From the NCBI GenBank assembly GCA_015501055.1, contig JADNYV010000082.1, positions 84,844 to 148,843 on the forward strand: DNA of 64,000 nt, in the 5' to 3' direction. The notes under the pieces were generated by a model. The model was not told where the DNA came from and did not search any database. It was given only the letters and a program-made list of their open reading frames with translations. Position numbers and translations under genes: made by a program. Below are positions 12,288 to 24,082 of this stretch, piece after piece (within the stretch, counting starts at the first letter, position 1; the number at the start of each line of letters is the position of its first letter). Origin of the DNA: Mucidula mucida. Lineage: Eukaryota; Basidiomycota; Agaricomycetes; Agaricales; Physalacriaceae.

Positions 12288-12298
12288 GGAGGGGGTGA
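12286..12298 (+). promoter_or_regulatory. Polypurine tract of copy 1
   Basis: AAGGAGGGGGTGA lies directly before the 3' LTR, the usual place for the plus-strand primer. The pol stop codon overlaps its first bases. Confidence 0.75.
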
Positions 12299-12828
12299 TG
12301 TTATGAATCGCCATATTTTCACACTTTCACAGCTTATCATATCTTATCGGGGGCCTTGTCTTATCAACCAACGGACCGTTTCATCATCTGTTTCGTCACC
12401 AATCATACTCCTTTTCATTACCAAAGCCGTACTCATGCCAGACACACACCCAACACATGGATGACATCATACATGCCGATAACTCATGGACTCCCTATTG
12501 TATACACACCACCAACACTCGTAGCACACATGGTCGTTTCAGTATTATTACTTACATGCAGTTACCACTCGTATTTAATGGTTTCACGGACTAGTAGCAT
12601 ACAACACTGGGTCAAGGGCGTGGAGCATCCCTAGCAGAAACACGTATGGACAAGGAGTCCCAAACACAGACTTACTAGTATATAAGCAGTAGTGTAGTAT
12701 CATTGTACTTTAGTTCCGATCTCGTTTATACACCTGGCCTAGCCTAGTCTTATGAACGCGAACACTTTCTTCCTTAAGTTCTTGCTGTGGTACCTGGTTG
12801 AGTCTCGTGGCTTAGTCAGTCGCTAACA
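12299..12828 (+). repeat. 3' LTR of copy 1
   Basis: 530 bp, TG...CA, with the same TATA/self-primer block as the 5' LTR. It differs from the 5' LTR by scattered substitutions, so the insertion is not brand new. About 80 bp of host-like spacer follows before the foldback element. Confidence 0.93.
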
Positions 12829-12924
12829 CCAGTAGTACGTGGCGGCAAGAAACTAGTGCCTCAATAGATAAGTAAGTACAAGAAGCCCAACTAGTAAGCA
12901 CTTAGGCACCACTACCTACCAATG

Positions 12925-13779
12925 CACTGGGCGAAGGCCTCAGAGTTTTCGGCGAAAACCCCGGTTAAAGAACCTCAAGAGTTTTAACGATTTTTTTAGG
13001 TTAAAACAATTTTAAAAACAATTTTAACATTATTTGAAGTCTTTCGAGCAACAATTTGAGTGAAATTTGTCTTAAAAATATTAGTAAAAACACCAAAAGC
13101 CAAATTAGGAAATTTTAGAGTAGTTTTAATGTTAAAATTACGTTAAAATTATCAGAACTTGTATTTTAACGAGTTTAATATGGTTTTCAGTGAAAAAGTC
13201 ACAAAGAAATCAGAAAGAATATAGTTAAAAATTTGAGAAGATAGTCAGGAGAGATTTTATGATATATTTAGAGAGTATTAATAAATATTTATAAGGGAAT
13301 TTTTGATGAGAATATTAGAAAAGAGGTTCAGAGGATTTTGACTGAAAAAAAAGATGAAAATTGTGTAAAGAATTGTAAAATGCGAAACTAAGAGATCTTC
13401 AAAAACTCCCTTATAAATATTTATTAATACTCTCTAAATCTATCATAAAATCTCTCCTGACTATCTTCTCAAAGTTTTAACTATATTCTTTCTGATTTCT
13501 TTGTGACTTTTTTGCTGAAAACCATATTAAACTCGTTAAAATACAAGTTCTGATAATTTTAACCTAATTTGAACCTTAAAACTACTCTAAAATTTCCTAA
13601 TTTGGCTTTCGGTGTTCTTACTAATATTTTTAAGACAAATTTCACTCAAATTTTTGCTTGAAATACTTCAAAGAATCTTAAAATAGTTTTAAAATAGTTT
13701 TAACCTAAAGAAATTGATAAAACTCTTGAGGTTCTTTAACCAGGGTTTTCACCGAAAACTCCGAGGCCTTCGCCCAGTG
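12925..13779. mobile_element. AT-rich palindromic foldback element flanked by 14-bp direct repeats
   Basis: The left arm starts CACTGGGCGAAGGCCTC and the right arm ends with its reverse complement. The two arms (about 12925-13307 and 13399-13779) are inverted copies, mostly differing by single transitions, around a loop of about 90 bp. ACTACCTACCAATG occurs on both sides (12911-12924 and 13780-13793), as a target duplication would. There is no open reading frame of note. Its high A+T content contrasts with neighbouring DNA. It is probably a non-autonomous foldback/MITE-type transposon; the superfamily is unknown and a 14-bp duplication is unusually long. Confidence 0.8.
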
Positions 13780-13871
13780 ACTACCTACCAATGGTTATTT
13801 ACCAGTTCGTAACCTAAGGGCCTAGCGGGTAGGTTGTTACCCTTCACATGACAAATGCACATGATCTGTGG

Positions 13872-14404
13872 TGTTATGAATCATCATATTTTCACATTTT
13901 CAATCTTATCATATCTTATCGGGGGGCTTGTCTTATCAACCAACGGACTGTTTCATCATCTGTTTCATCATCAATCATACTCCTTTTCATTACCAAAGCC
14001 GTACTCATGTCGGACACACACCCAACACATGGATGACATCATACATACCGATACCTCATGGACTTCCTATTGTATACACACCACCGACACTTGTAACACA
14101 CATGGTCGTTTCAGTATTATTATTTACATGCAGTTACCACTCGTATTTAATGGTTTCATGGACTAGTAGCATACAACACTGGGTCAAGGGTGTGGAGTTA
14201 TCCCTAGCGGAAACACGTATGGACAAGGAGTCCCAAACACAGGCTTACTAGTATATAAGCAGTAGTGTAGTATCATTGTACTTTAGTTCCGATCTCGTTT
14301 ATACACCTGGCCTAGCCTAGTCTTACGAACGCGAACACTTCTTTTCCTTAAAGTCTCTCTGTGGTACCTGGTTTAGCCTCGTGGCTATAGTCAGTCGCTA
14401 ATAA
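13872..14404 (+). repeat. Lone LTR of the chromovirus family
   Basis: Plus-orientation LTR from TGTTATGAATC to CGCTAA, lacking the final CA. It belongs to a subtype with GGCTATAGTCAG near the end. It abuts, head to head, the truncated 3' LTR of copy 2. No internal element sequence is attached. Confidence 0.85.
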
Positions 14405-14825
14405 CCGGAACTAAAGTACAATGATACTACACTACTGCTTATATACTAGTAAGTCTGTGTTTGGGACTCCTTGTCCATACATGTTTCTGCTAGGGATGCT
14501 CCACGCCCTTGACCCAGTGTTGTATGCTACTAGTCCGTGAAACCATTAAATACGAGTGGTAACTGCATGTAAGTAATAATACTGAAACGACCATGTGTGC
14601 TACGAGTGTTGGTGGTGTGTATACAATAGGGAGTCCATGAGTTATCGGCATGTATGATGTCATCCATGTGTTGGGTGTGTGTCTGGCATGAGTACGGCTT
14701 TGGTAATGAAAAGGAGTATGATTGGTGACGAAACAGATGATGAAACAGTCCGTTGGTTGATAAGACAAGGCCCCCGATAAGATATGATAAGCTGTGAAAG
14801 TGTGAAAATATGGCGATTCATAACA
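14405..14825 (-). repeat. Truncated 3' LTR of copy 2
   Basis: 420 bp instead of 530. In LTR sense it runs from TGTTATGAATC through the TATA box and stops after TTAGTTCCG, so everything after about the ninth base of the predicted transcript is missing. It joins the lone LTR 13872-14404 head to head. Confidence 0.85.
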
Positions 14826-14836
14826 TCACCCCCTCC

Positions 14837-17800
14837 TTAAGGCGCAAGTTCCATTCTGCGCCAGAGTCGCTCCATGAGGGCCGCAGAGGGTAGCGTGACG
14901 TTCAGGGGTTCAGTATCAGGCGGTGGCATGGGTCGGAATAGATGTATGGAAATTGCGACATGGGGACTTCAATGCGAGCAAGCGCGGGTGGCTTTGGCTT
15001 GTTCGGATATTGTTGGTGGAAATCGCTGATGGCTTCGTCGGCATTTTTGAGATTGCATGCCGGTTCCCATGTCTGCTCGTGTGTGCCATAACCCTTCCAG
15101 TGAACCTTGTATTGAAAACCCCCGCGGTACTTCCGGGAATTCACCACTTTCTCAACCTCCCATTCCGGTTCGGCTCCTTCCAGCACAGGTGGTGGACGCG
15201 TGTCTCGGGGTTGCGTCGGAAATTGCGGCTCGTGGTAAGGCGTCAACAGGGCCTCATTGAACACGGATGAATGCTTTTCCACGTGTGAGGAATCTGGAGC
15301 TTGTAAGAGCTCGTCCCGACTTTCTTGATCACTTTGAACGGCCCAAATTGTTTGTCATCCAGCTTCTTCCTTGGTCGGTCCGTGCTGAGATTCGTCCCTT
15401 CCAGCCATACTTTGTCGCCTTCCTTGTACTCTACTGCCTCTGTCGCTTCCTGTCATAAAACCGTTTCATGTCCTCTTTTGCCATCTTCAATGCTGACCCC
15501 ACTTCATCCCATGTCTTCCTCATGCCGTCGGCAAACTCCTGCGCAGTCTCATTTCTCGATGCCGTTTTCGGAGCGGTGCCTTTGTAGGGATGTCTCCCAT
15601 GTCTGCGAAGAACGGAGTGACTTTGGTCGCCGAGTGGACTCGATCGTTGTAAACGAATTCAGCAGAGGGTAGCCATTCATGCCAGTCGTTCTGATGATAG
15701 TTGACAAATAACCGTAAGAAATGTTCTATCTCTTGGTTCAACCGTTCCGTCTGCCCATTTGCCTGTGGATGATACGCCGTTGTAAAGTTTCCCTGTATGC
15801 CCAACAACCGGTACAATTCCTTCATGAAACGCGAGTGGTATTGTGGACCGCGATCATGTATCATCTGTCGTGGCATCCCATGTATGGGGAAAATGCGATC
15901 ACGGTAAATGCGGGCCATGCCTTCTGACGTCAGAGTGGTGTGTGTCGGTATGATACGTAATCGCTTGGTGAAATGGTCCACAAACGTGCTGATCGCGTTG
16001 TATCCTCCTGATTCCGGCAGCTCTCCAATCATGTCCGTCCCTACTATCTCCCATGGCTCGCTTGGCACATCAATAGGATGAAGAGGTGCAGCCGGCTTCG
16101 TGCGATGTGACTTTGTAATCTGACATTTTTGACACCCTTCTACGTATTCTCGGACGTCTCGGCTGATTCCTGGCCACCAATAGGTACGTGTAATCAGCTC
16201 GAGGGTCTTGTATCGTCCGGGATGCCCTGCAAGCTGTGCGTCGTGATGCATTCCGATAACTTTTCCCCGCAATTCCTTGTCCTTTGGTATGTAAATACGA
16301 TCCTTCCATATAATAAGTCCATTTTCCTTCTCTTCCCATCCTTTTTCTTTGTTTTCTAATGCTTTTTGTACGTATCTGTCTTTGTTTCCTTTTCTTTGTT
16401 TGATTTTGTTAAGTAATTCGTCCTCCGGTGTATCTACTGTATGTAAAGAGAATTGAATTTGTGATATAAAAAACTCCGGTTTTAGCAAAACAACGTTTTC
16501 TTTGTCTTTTTCCCCCTTCTCAAGGCCTGTCATCCTTGACAAGGCATCAGCTTTTCCCATCGTCCTGCCTGGCTTATGAATCATCTGTATGTCATATTCC
16601 GCCAACTCTGTAACCCATCGCGCCTGCCTCCGGTTCAACTTCTGCGGCTTCCTAAAGTACTGAAGGTTTTGATGATCGGTGAAAACCTCCACTGTCTCCT
16701 TGGCGCCAAGGAGATATTGCCGCCAGTCATTGATTGAGTCCATAATAGCCATCATCTCTTTGTCATAGATCTCATAATTGCGCTCTACTTCGTTCAGCGC
16801 GCGAGACCGAAAGGCTACTGGTCTCCATTTTCCGTCCACCAACTGGGAAAGAACCGCCCCGTTCGCATAGTTCGAGGAGTCTGCCTCAACTCGAAACTTG
16901 CCGTGTCGCGTGGTACGATCAGAACGGGTTCTTCCGTCATCCTCCGCTTCAACTCCTCAAATGCCTCGTGCTGCTCCATGCCCCAGACCCACTCGCCCTT
17001 CCCGGTTAGCGATGTCAATGGCTTCGCTACTCCCGCAAATCCCCGGATGAAACGTTGGTAGAAGTTGCAGAAGCCCAGGAATGACTGCACTTCCTTCTTC
17101 TTCGTCGGCTCCTTCCATTCCTTCACTACGGCCACTTTTGCCGGATCCATCTTCACTTCTCCTCCTCCAACAATGACTCCTAAGTAATCTACAGTCTGTG
17201 CCTCAAAACTACATTTCTCGGGTTTTAAATACAGCTTATTTACTCGTAATATCTCCAATACCTTTCGTACAATCTGTCTATGCTCCTCGAGAGTGTTCGT
17301 AAAGATAAGTATATCATTCAGGTAAACTATAACATGTCCGCCGTCAATCAACTCCTTCAAGATGTGATTCATGAACGATTGAAACGTTGCCGGCGAGTTT
17401 GTGAGTCCGAAAAACATTACTAATGGCTCAAACAGCCCTCGGTTTGTTCTAAACGCCGCTTTCCACTCATCACCGTCTTTGATCCGGATGTTATTGTAAC
17501 CCCATCGGACATCCATCTTTGTGAAAACCTTTGCTCCCTTCAACTTGTCGATAAGCTCCTGAATCAACGGCAAGGGTATCGGTTTTGATCGTCATGTCAT
17601 TCAATTCCGATAATCCTGCACTGGCCGAAGGCTTCCGTCCTTCTTTTGACAAAGAAGAAGGGTGACGCCATAGGTGAAATTGATGGCCGTATCGTCCCGT
17701 CGTATGTTTTCCTCCAGAACTCGTCTAATGCCTTCTGCTCGGATGGACTAAGGGGATAAACCTTGCAGTCAACCGGTTTGGAACCAGGCGTAAGTTCTAT

Positions 17801-18772
17801 CGCGTGATCCCAGGGTCTTCGCTCCGGTAACTTGTCAAAGTCCGCCTTGCTAAATACATCGGAGAATTCCTCGATGTAAGGTGCAGCAGCGGATGAAGGC
17901 TGTTGTGATCTCAGCTTTTCACCGCTTTTGCATAGTTGTCCCAGTCCATCCAGAACAAACGCTCTCCCTCTTCCAACTTCTCTTCTACATCTTCTCCTTC
18001 ATCTTCCGGTGAGTGTACTCGGGTAGATAGCCGCAACGTCTGGGCATCGATCAAAAGTCAATGTGGATTCCGTCCAGTTGATCGTGGGGTTGTGATATCG
18101 TAGCCAATCTAGCCCCAAAAAGATACTTGTTTTGCCAAGATTGGTGACGGCCAACTCAATCTTTTTGGCGTGATCACCGATCTTCATCGGACCTCCACAA
18201 AACCTTCAATTGCTCCTCCCTCGTTTAGGGTTCCATCCGCATTGTAGACAGGGAGCTTGACCGGTAACTCCTTGATCGGGAGTCCGTTCTTCTCGACGAA
18301 TTCTTTATTGACACAAGAACCCGTTGCTCCACTGTCAAGAAGGGCACTCGTTTCCCATTCAGAGCCTGTGTGTACGCTCTCTATGGTTACTCGGAGTTTC
18401 ATGTCCTGCCCCTTTGTTCCCCGGATGTACTTCCTCGACTTTTTCAACTCCGTCACAACTTCCACCGCAGCTTCCTTTGTCAACGCTCTGATCGCCATCA
18501 CCTTCTCCTCCGTCGCTTCTCTCTCTCTCCGCTCCGGCATCCATGCTCTCAAAATTCCCACTGCTCTCGGCACGTCATCCTCTCTTAGCCGTTGTGCATC
18601 CACTCGGGCGTATTTGGCTCAAATCTTTCTTTCGCAGGTTTTGGTGGTAAAGTCGTCGATGATATTTTAGATGTTTCAGTACCCGTACTGTAAATAAATT
18701 CTGCATCTGACGACCCTTCCCTTGATGACTGCTCCGGCAGGACTGCGTCTACTGCGGGAGCTTCGCAAAACC
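14837..18772 (-). pseudogene. pol: pol of copy 2, RT catalytic box YLND
   Basis: Reads in the -1 frame of gag from 18772: protease LLDSGATGS (near 18330), RT (near 17650-17220), RNase H (SNYANGAVLSQ; TDHQNLQYF), integrase finger and D-D-E core, and chromodomain (RKYRGGFQYKVHWKGY). The RT box reads YLND (near 17320) where the family has YLDD; GAT/GAC to AAT removes a metal-binding Asp. A one-base loss near 15594 shifts the integrase tail, and further shifts occur near 17580, 17925 and 18040. TAA is at 14837-14839. Catalytically dead RT expected. Confidence 0.88.
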
Positions 18773-19672
18773 CAACTCTTCGGCCAACTTCTTCTTCTCC
18801 TCGTCGTTCATTTCGGTCCATAGACCCGAATCGTCTGGGGTCGACCCTTCTTAGGACAGAACCTGCTGACATGGCCGTGTTCGCCACAGCTGAAGCAAAG
18901 TCCTCTTCGACGTGCGTTGTCGATGTCCATCGGTCTGCCGGCTCCTCCATAGGTAACACCGGTGGCATCTCGTCGTGTGATCGGGTTGGGGTGGGTTCGT
19001 AGGATTGCTCTCGATGTAGCCACCTGCGGAGCTTGGGGCCGGACTGCATGCCGGACCTCTTGCTCGCGCCCGCCTTCTCCACAGCTGATCGATCTGAATG
19101 ATCTGTGCCTTCCAATCCTTGTACTTCTCTGGCAACCCATCTCGGCTGCCATAGATCTGGTCGATGATCTTCTTGTTGACATTGGTCTCGAGAAGTCGCA
19201 CGACGAATGCGTCATCCTTCGAGTATCCTGCCTGAGTGAGCAGGACCTCGAACTTCTGGAAGAAATCTTGAGCGGTGTCTTGCCCCTGGCGCAACCGCTC
19301 GATCTGGTCTTGCGCGTCTCGCGCGAGGTTGGAATCCACAAATCGCTCCTTCAAGTCTTCCTTGAACTCCGTCCAAGAGACTGTCCATTCCTCTTCTTCC
19401 TCGTCGAAGTTCTGGTCCGAGTAGTTCTGGACCCATGCATCTACGTGATCTCCTCGGATGTAGGAGAGAACAACATCGATCCTTTCGGAGTCAGATGTGA
19501 GGTTGTTCTTCTTGTCACGGATGTATGTGAACATCGATCGCCACCAGCTCTTGTACTTGGACTTGTCCCCGTCATAGTCGTAAGGCTTGTTGACAAGGGA
19601 TCGGCCTTTGATTTCGACATTGGCATGATGAGCGGGTGTGTGAGGAGCGGTTTCGGGTGCTTCGTTGGACAT
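18749..19672 (-). pseudogene. gag: gag of copy 2
   Basis: ATG at 19672 gives MSNEAPETAP and a capsid region intact through IIQIDQLWRRR. After this the frame slips because of small indels in the region coding EKADGEQEV in copies 1 and 3. The CCHC knuckle (CFSCGEHGHVSRFC) remains at about 18900-18860. The family stop TAG is at 18749-18751. Confidence 0.85.
18767..18773 (-). promoter_or_regulatory. Candidate -1 frameshift heptamer GGGTTTT, copy 2
   Basis: Same heptamer, phase and spacing to the gag stop as in copy 1. The -1 frame continues as CEAPAVDAV into pol. Confidence 0.55.
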
Positions 19673-20268
19673 GATGAATCGGGGTGATAGGATCGGAGAG
19701 TGAAAGGGTGAAAGTGGGGATATGGGTGATGCGGATTTGATGAAACGGGTGAGGGAATAGAGGTTTGGATGAATAAGGAGGATCGCCTAGATCTGAAATA
19801 GAATCCAGGACTTGGTAGGGTGGGGAATGATGATGTGTATCGTAAGGTAAGTAAAGTAGGTAGGTATCGTAACTGTCTACGCTATTTTACCGACTACTGA
19901 CTACGTATCTACGGAGCCCAAGAGCTCGTCACAAGTTCGCAATTGCCCAGCCGACGTCCCTCTGGTGTGAGGTAAGCCGAAGTTTTCCTGGGAACGGGGG
20001 TTGACCCGTAAACAGCGCCCACTGAAGTGCAACTGCCAAAAGTTCGTTCTCGTGAGAGCGGCTACTTCCAGCACCCGAGGCAGTTATCTCTAACTGTTAG
20101 CCGGCGCTACTGGGACCAATACACACGTATGCGGACGTGCGCTGGAATTAGGAATCCGTCATCTGTAAACAGGGAAAGGGAATAGGGGAATGTGCGATGA
20201 TCAAACAGCGAAGTGCTGATCGACGATCAGGGATGTGTGGTAGGTGGTAGAAAGTAGTTCCGATCTTC
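19673..20268 (-). other. Leader of copy 2 with primer-binding site
   Basis: About 600 bases of untranslated leader. The primer site is at 20255-20267 (in element sense AAGATCGGAACTA), next to the LTR. It pairs over 12 bases with the predicted transcript start inside the 5' LTR. Confidence 0.65.
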
Positions 20269-20795
20269 TGTTAGCGACTGACTAAGCCACGAGACTCAAC
20301 CAGGTACCACAGCAAGAACTAAGGAAGAAAGTGTTCGCGTTCGTAAGACTAGGCTAGGCCAGGTGTATAAACGAGATCGGAACTAAAGTACAATGATACT
20401 ACACTACTGCTTATATACTAGTAAGCTGTGTTTGGGACTCCTTGTCCATACATGTTTCCACTAGGGATGCTCCACGCCCTTGACCCAGTGTTGTATGCTA
20501 CTAGTCCATGAAACCATTAAATACGAGTGGTAACTACATGTAAGTAATAATACTGAAACGACCATGTGTGCTACGAGTGTCGGTGGTGTGTATACAATAG
20601 GAAGTCCATGAGGTATCGGCATGTATGATGTCATCCATGTGTTAGGCGTGTGTCCAACATGAGTACGGCTTCGGTAATGAACAGGAGTATGATGGTGACG
20701 AAACAGATGATGAAACAGTCCGTTGGTTGATAAGACAAGGCCCCCGATAAGATATGATAAGATGTGAAAGTGTGAAAATATAGCCATTCATAACA
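20269..20795 (-). repeat. 5' LTR of copy 2
   Basis: 527 bp, complete with TG/CA ends and TATA/self-primer block. Its outer end abuts a leader fragment of another copy (20796-21041). Confidence 0.9.
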
Positions 20796-21041
20796 CTGAA
20801 GTGCAACTGCCAAAAGTTCGTTCTTGTGAGAGCGGCTACTTCCAGCACCCGAGGCAGTTATCTCTAACTGTTAGCCGGCGCTACTGGGACCAATACACAT
20901 GTATGTGGACGTGCGCTGGAATTAGGAATCCGTCGATCTGTAAACAGGAAAGGAAATGGGGAATGTGCGATGATCAAACAGTGAAGTGCTGATCAACCAT
21001 CAGGGATGTGTGGTAGGTGGTAGAAAGTAGTTCCAATCTTC
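20796..21041 (-). mobile_element. Detached leader fragment of the chromovirus family
   Basis: The sequence matches the LTR-proximal half of the copy 2 leader (compare 20022-20268), including the primer site. It is joined to the LTR 21042-21571. It is the stump of an older element whose body has been lost. Confidence 0.85.
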
Positions 21042-21571
21042 TGTTAGCGACTGACTAAGCCACAAGACTCAACCAGGTACCACAGCAAGAAACTAAGGAA
21101 GAAAGTGTTTGCGTTCGTAAGACTGGGCTAGGCCAGGTGTATAAACGAGATCGGAACTAAAGTACAATGATACTATACTACTGCTTATATACTAGTAAGC
21201 CTGTGTTTGGGACTCCTTGTCCATACATGTTTCCGCTAGGGATAACTCCACGCCCTTGACCCAGTGTTGTATGCTACTAGTTCATGAAACCATTAAATAC
21301 GAGTGGTAACTACATGTAAGTAATAATACTGAAACGACCATGTGTGCTACGAGTGTCGGTGGTGTGTATACAATAGGAAGTCCATGAGGTATCGGCATGT
21401 ATGATGTCATCCATGTGTTGGGTGTGTGTCCAACATGAGTACGGCTTCAGTAATGAAAAGGAATACGATCGGTGACGAAACAGATGATGAAACAGTCCGT
21501 TGGTTGATAAGACAAGCCCCCCGATAAGATATGATAAGATTGAAAATGTGAAAATATGGCGATTCATAACA
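21042..21571 (-). repeat. 5' LTR of an otherwise deleted element
   Basis: Complete 530-bp minus-strand LTR attached to the leader stump 20796-21041. Its outer end borders the DUF6589-like gene region (GTGGCCGG at 21572). Confidence 0.9.
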
Positions 21572-21612
21572 GTGGCCGGATTTCTCTTCACAAAGAACAC
21601 TGATAGATCAAG

Positions 21613-24082
21613 TTAGATCAGTAAGATTCCAGTAAGTACAAGCTCACCGAAGGATCTCAAGAGCCATAGTCTCAAATCAATCCTTGAGGATTGCATGGGA
21701 TGGATAGAAATCACCGCAATCAGGATTGAACTTGTCACGACCAAGAATGTTTGTGTCGAAATGAAGACCAAATATACCCTTCCCTGAATGCTGCCACCAA
21801 TGTAAACAGAATATCGCTTTCTGCCAGTTCCATTTGAGATGCCAGAGTTGAATGATTGGAAGTGCTCAGGTGTGGCGCTCAAATTATGTGTGACTTTTAC
21901 GGAGTAAAGACTTCAGGTGCCGCATGCGATCAATAGAAAGCTGGTCACCGCCAATGAACCAAATCCACTGCATGGCCCAGCTCTGGAGCACACGGAGCTG
22001 TGTAACTAGAAGGTTGTATAGTACATCCTTTACCCCCGAGTATGTAGATTCGTTGATCCCTGTTGTTTTCATAGTGTAGATTTCGCTCTTTTTGTGGGAA
22101 AGGCGACAAATAGCATATTTCGAGGTGAACAGCTCCTCAACTTCGTTCCTAAACCGCCCCAATGCAGGTATGTGCTTTATCCACACACGAAGAATTGTCG
22201 CAGCCCCAATGCCTTCGATGTGATCCCATTTAATATCCTTTTCAAGGACCTCCAGTGTGAGATTCTTACGCCCGCCTTCGCTCATCTTCTTCTTCAATCG
22301 CTCTGGATCCAACGTCTCCGGTGACACGTTCCTCAGCATCACAATTGTTGCTGCTGTCCCACTCTGAACATCATCACAAGTCCCTAGAGTTTGCTGCCAT
22401 GCGCGTCGCATCTTGTTGACGTTGTCGAAGACAATTTGAAACATAGGTGGTTTGGTCTCGGTCCGTTTCCCCATGCTACGTAGCTTGTTGCTGGCATCGT
22501 TTGCGAGAGTATGAAGAGCACTGCGGACACCATGATCACCAAGTGAAATACCCAGTCGGGAAGTGAACAACAGAATATCTCGGGGTACGTTACACAAGAA
22601 TAGATAGATCCCAACTATTGTAGGAAATAGATTCGCAAGACAATATCGTAAGTGCAGAAGAGAGAGAATGAAGATAGTGATAGCCTAGAAACAAGTTCAT
22701 TGATTAGATCCAAACATTGAATGAGTAATTGAACCTACGAGCCATGGATCACGACGTGTATGCGGCGGAACACCTGTTGAGTGCGAGTCTAGCGGCGGAC
22801 TATCAGAAGCTTCAGGACGAGACACATCTGCATCATCGCCTGGGTCTGTCGAGTTCCCGTTGCTGGAATCTGGTACCTCGTTGTCCGGTACAGCTCCATC
22901 CATCAAGCGGAACTTCTTGTGTATTGCCCCTCCAACACCAACAGTTGCCATTGATGCAAAAAGGACCGGCGCTTGTTTCGCAAGCTGCTCCTGGACAGCC
23001 GGCATGTCCCAAGATAGAAGAGTATCCCACGTCAACGAGGTTCCCAGTCGACGAAGAAGAGATTCATCTTTGGCGAGCACTTTGGCCTCGCGGTCTATCT
23101 CTTCAAGGACAAGTTGGACAGATTGGTTGAGCATTGCCCCGCGAGTCGTGGTATGGACAACACGCGGAGGAAGGGTAGGCTCAAGTCGTTGACTGGGAGG
23201 GAGGCCGTATTGCGGGAGATCGAACACAAGCGGAGGTGGATTTTGTGTCGTTGAATGAGAATGGGGATAGATGAGTTCGTAGATGATGTAGTCAGGGTGC
23301 TCCTCCTTGAATCTCGACTTTTGCCCTAGAAAGTTAGAGACCGTGGTTGCGACAGACTGATGATTGTCGAAGGTGTCATGTCGGAACAGGACACTGAGAG
23401 CGTGCCCTAAGGTCCGAAAGCCTACACGCCACATGCAGTTTATCAGAATCTGGGCGCGGTCATCGTCTGTGACAACGTCTCCATACGCGTCCCAACGAAA
23501 GTCGGTCTGACTGGCTCGAGCAGCCGGAGGCTGATATTTTTGGGGAAAGACCCCCCGAAAAAGGCCATCTGAGAAACGTAGCTCCATCTCGCGCAGAGGA
23601 TCAGACATCGCGGAGAGTTGGCTCGGGGGTGCAGATGAATTTGGTGTATAAACAAGAACTGGAAGTTGAGGCATATGATTGTAGGGATATGGTTGGGGAG
23701 CCGGATGGTAGCGCGTAGGATGTACTTGTGAAGGCGTAGAAACGATGCTGGGCGCATAGTTTACGCGTGGGATTGTATTCCAAGGACTCTGTAACGCAAC
23801 CGGTGGCGATCGTTCTACTGCTCGGGCCTGTATGTTGTTGGGAGTGCTGTAAGAATTGTGGGGATCTGCCATAGGAACCTTTTTAAAAAAAAAAAGAGGA
23901 CAGGAGAGTATATAGCCAAACATACTGTCTACAGGAGGAGGAGCTCTATCATCTCCCATCTCATAATCTGATTCATCTTCCTCATCCTCTTGCCGCGAGG
24001 CGCAGAAGGGAACGAATCCGGATACGGGGACCATATGCTTTCTAGTAGAACAAGACCGGTTGTCGGATCCATCGTGTATCAT
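21613..24082 (-). CDS. DUF6589-like protein, exon structure uncertain
   Basis: Two long minus-strand coding blocks. The first (24082-22697; likely ATG 23872, MADPHNSYS) is Pro-rich then helical (FRTLGHALSVLFRHDTFDN). The second (about 22668-21884) carries the recognisable core: FDNVNKMRRAWQQ, QSGTAATIVML, HIPALGRFRNEVEELF and WFIGGDQLSIDRMRHLKSL. This resembles the fungal DUF6589 domain, often found in expanded basidiomycete families of unknown role with suspected transposase links. The joining intron (acceptor near 22668) restores AITIFILSLLHLRYCLANL, but the donor phase is not clean by eye. After 21884 more family-like sequence (EHFQSFNSGI) continues to about 21613 in a shifted frame. The gene ends beside an LTR, so the C-terminus may be truncated. 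Confidence 0.55.

Larger units (their letters stand above)
6340..12828 (+). mobile_element. Chromodomain Ty3/Gypsy LTR retrotransposon, copy 1
   Basis: Full-length 6.5-kb element: 5' LTR (6340-6868), leader with primer site, gag, pol (protease, RT, RNase H, integrase, chromodomain), polypurine tract and 3' LTR (12299-12828). LTRs start TGTTATGAATC and end CGCTAACA. The chromodomain and self-primer arrangement place it with Tf1/sushi-like chromoviruses (inference from motifs). Coding regions carry several one-base deletions relative to copies 2 and 3, so it is not autonomous. The flanking 5-mers do not match (GGCTG / CCAGT), so either the target duplication has decayed or the ends come from recombination between copies. 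Confidence 0.93.
14405..20795 (-). mobile_element. Chromodomain Ty3/Gypsy LTR retrotransposon, copy 2
   Basis: Second copy of the family, inverted relative to copy 1. Order in its own sense: 5' LTR (20795-20269), leader, gag, pol, polypurine tract and a 3' LTR truncated at 14405. Most of pol reads in long frames, making this one of the better preserved copies. The RT catalytic box is YLND and there is a one-base loss in the integrase tail. No matching target duplication is seen. Confidence 0.92.

Noticed and set aside
6335..12833. Five-base target duplication around copy 1
   Set aside because: GGCTG on the left and CCAGT on the right do not match; the same test failed for copies 2 and 3.
13848..14251. 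Open frames inside the LTRs (MSYQPTDCF..., repeated at every LTR)
   Set aside because: The same frames recur because the LTR is repeated. They span the U3 region and TATA box, are out of any pol context and vary in length between copies.
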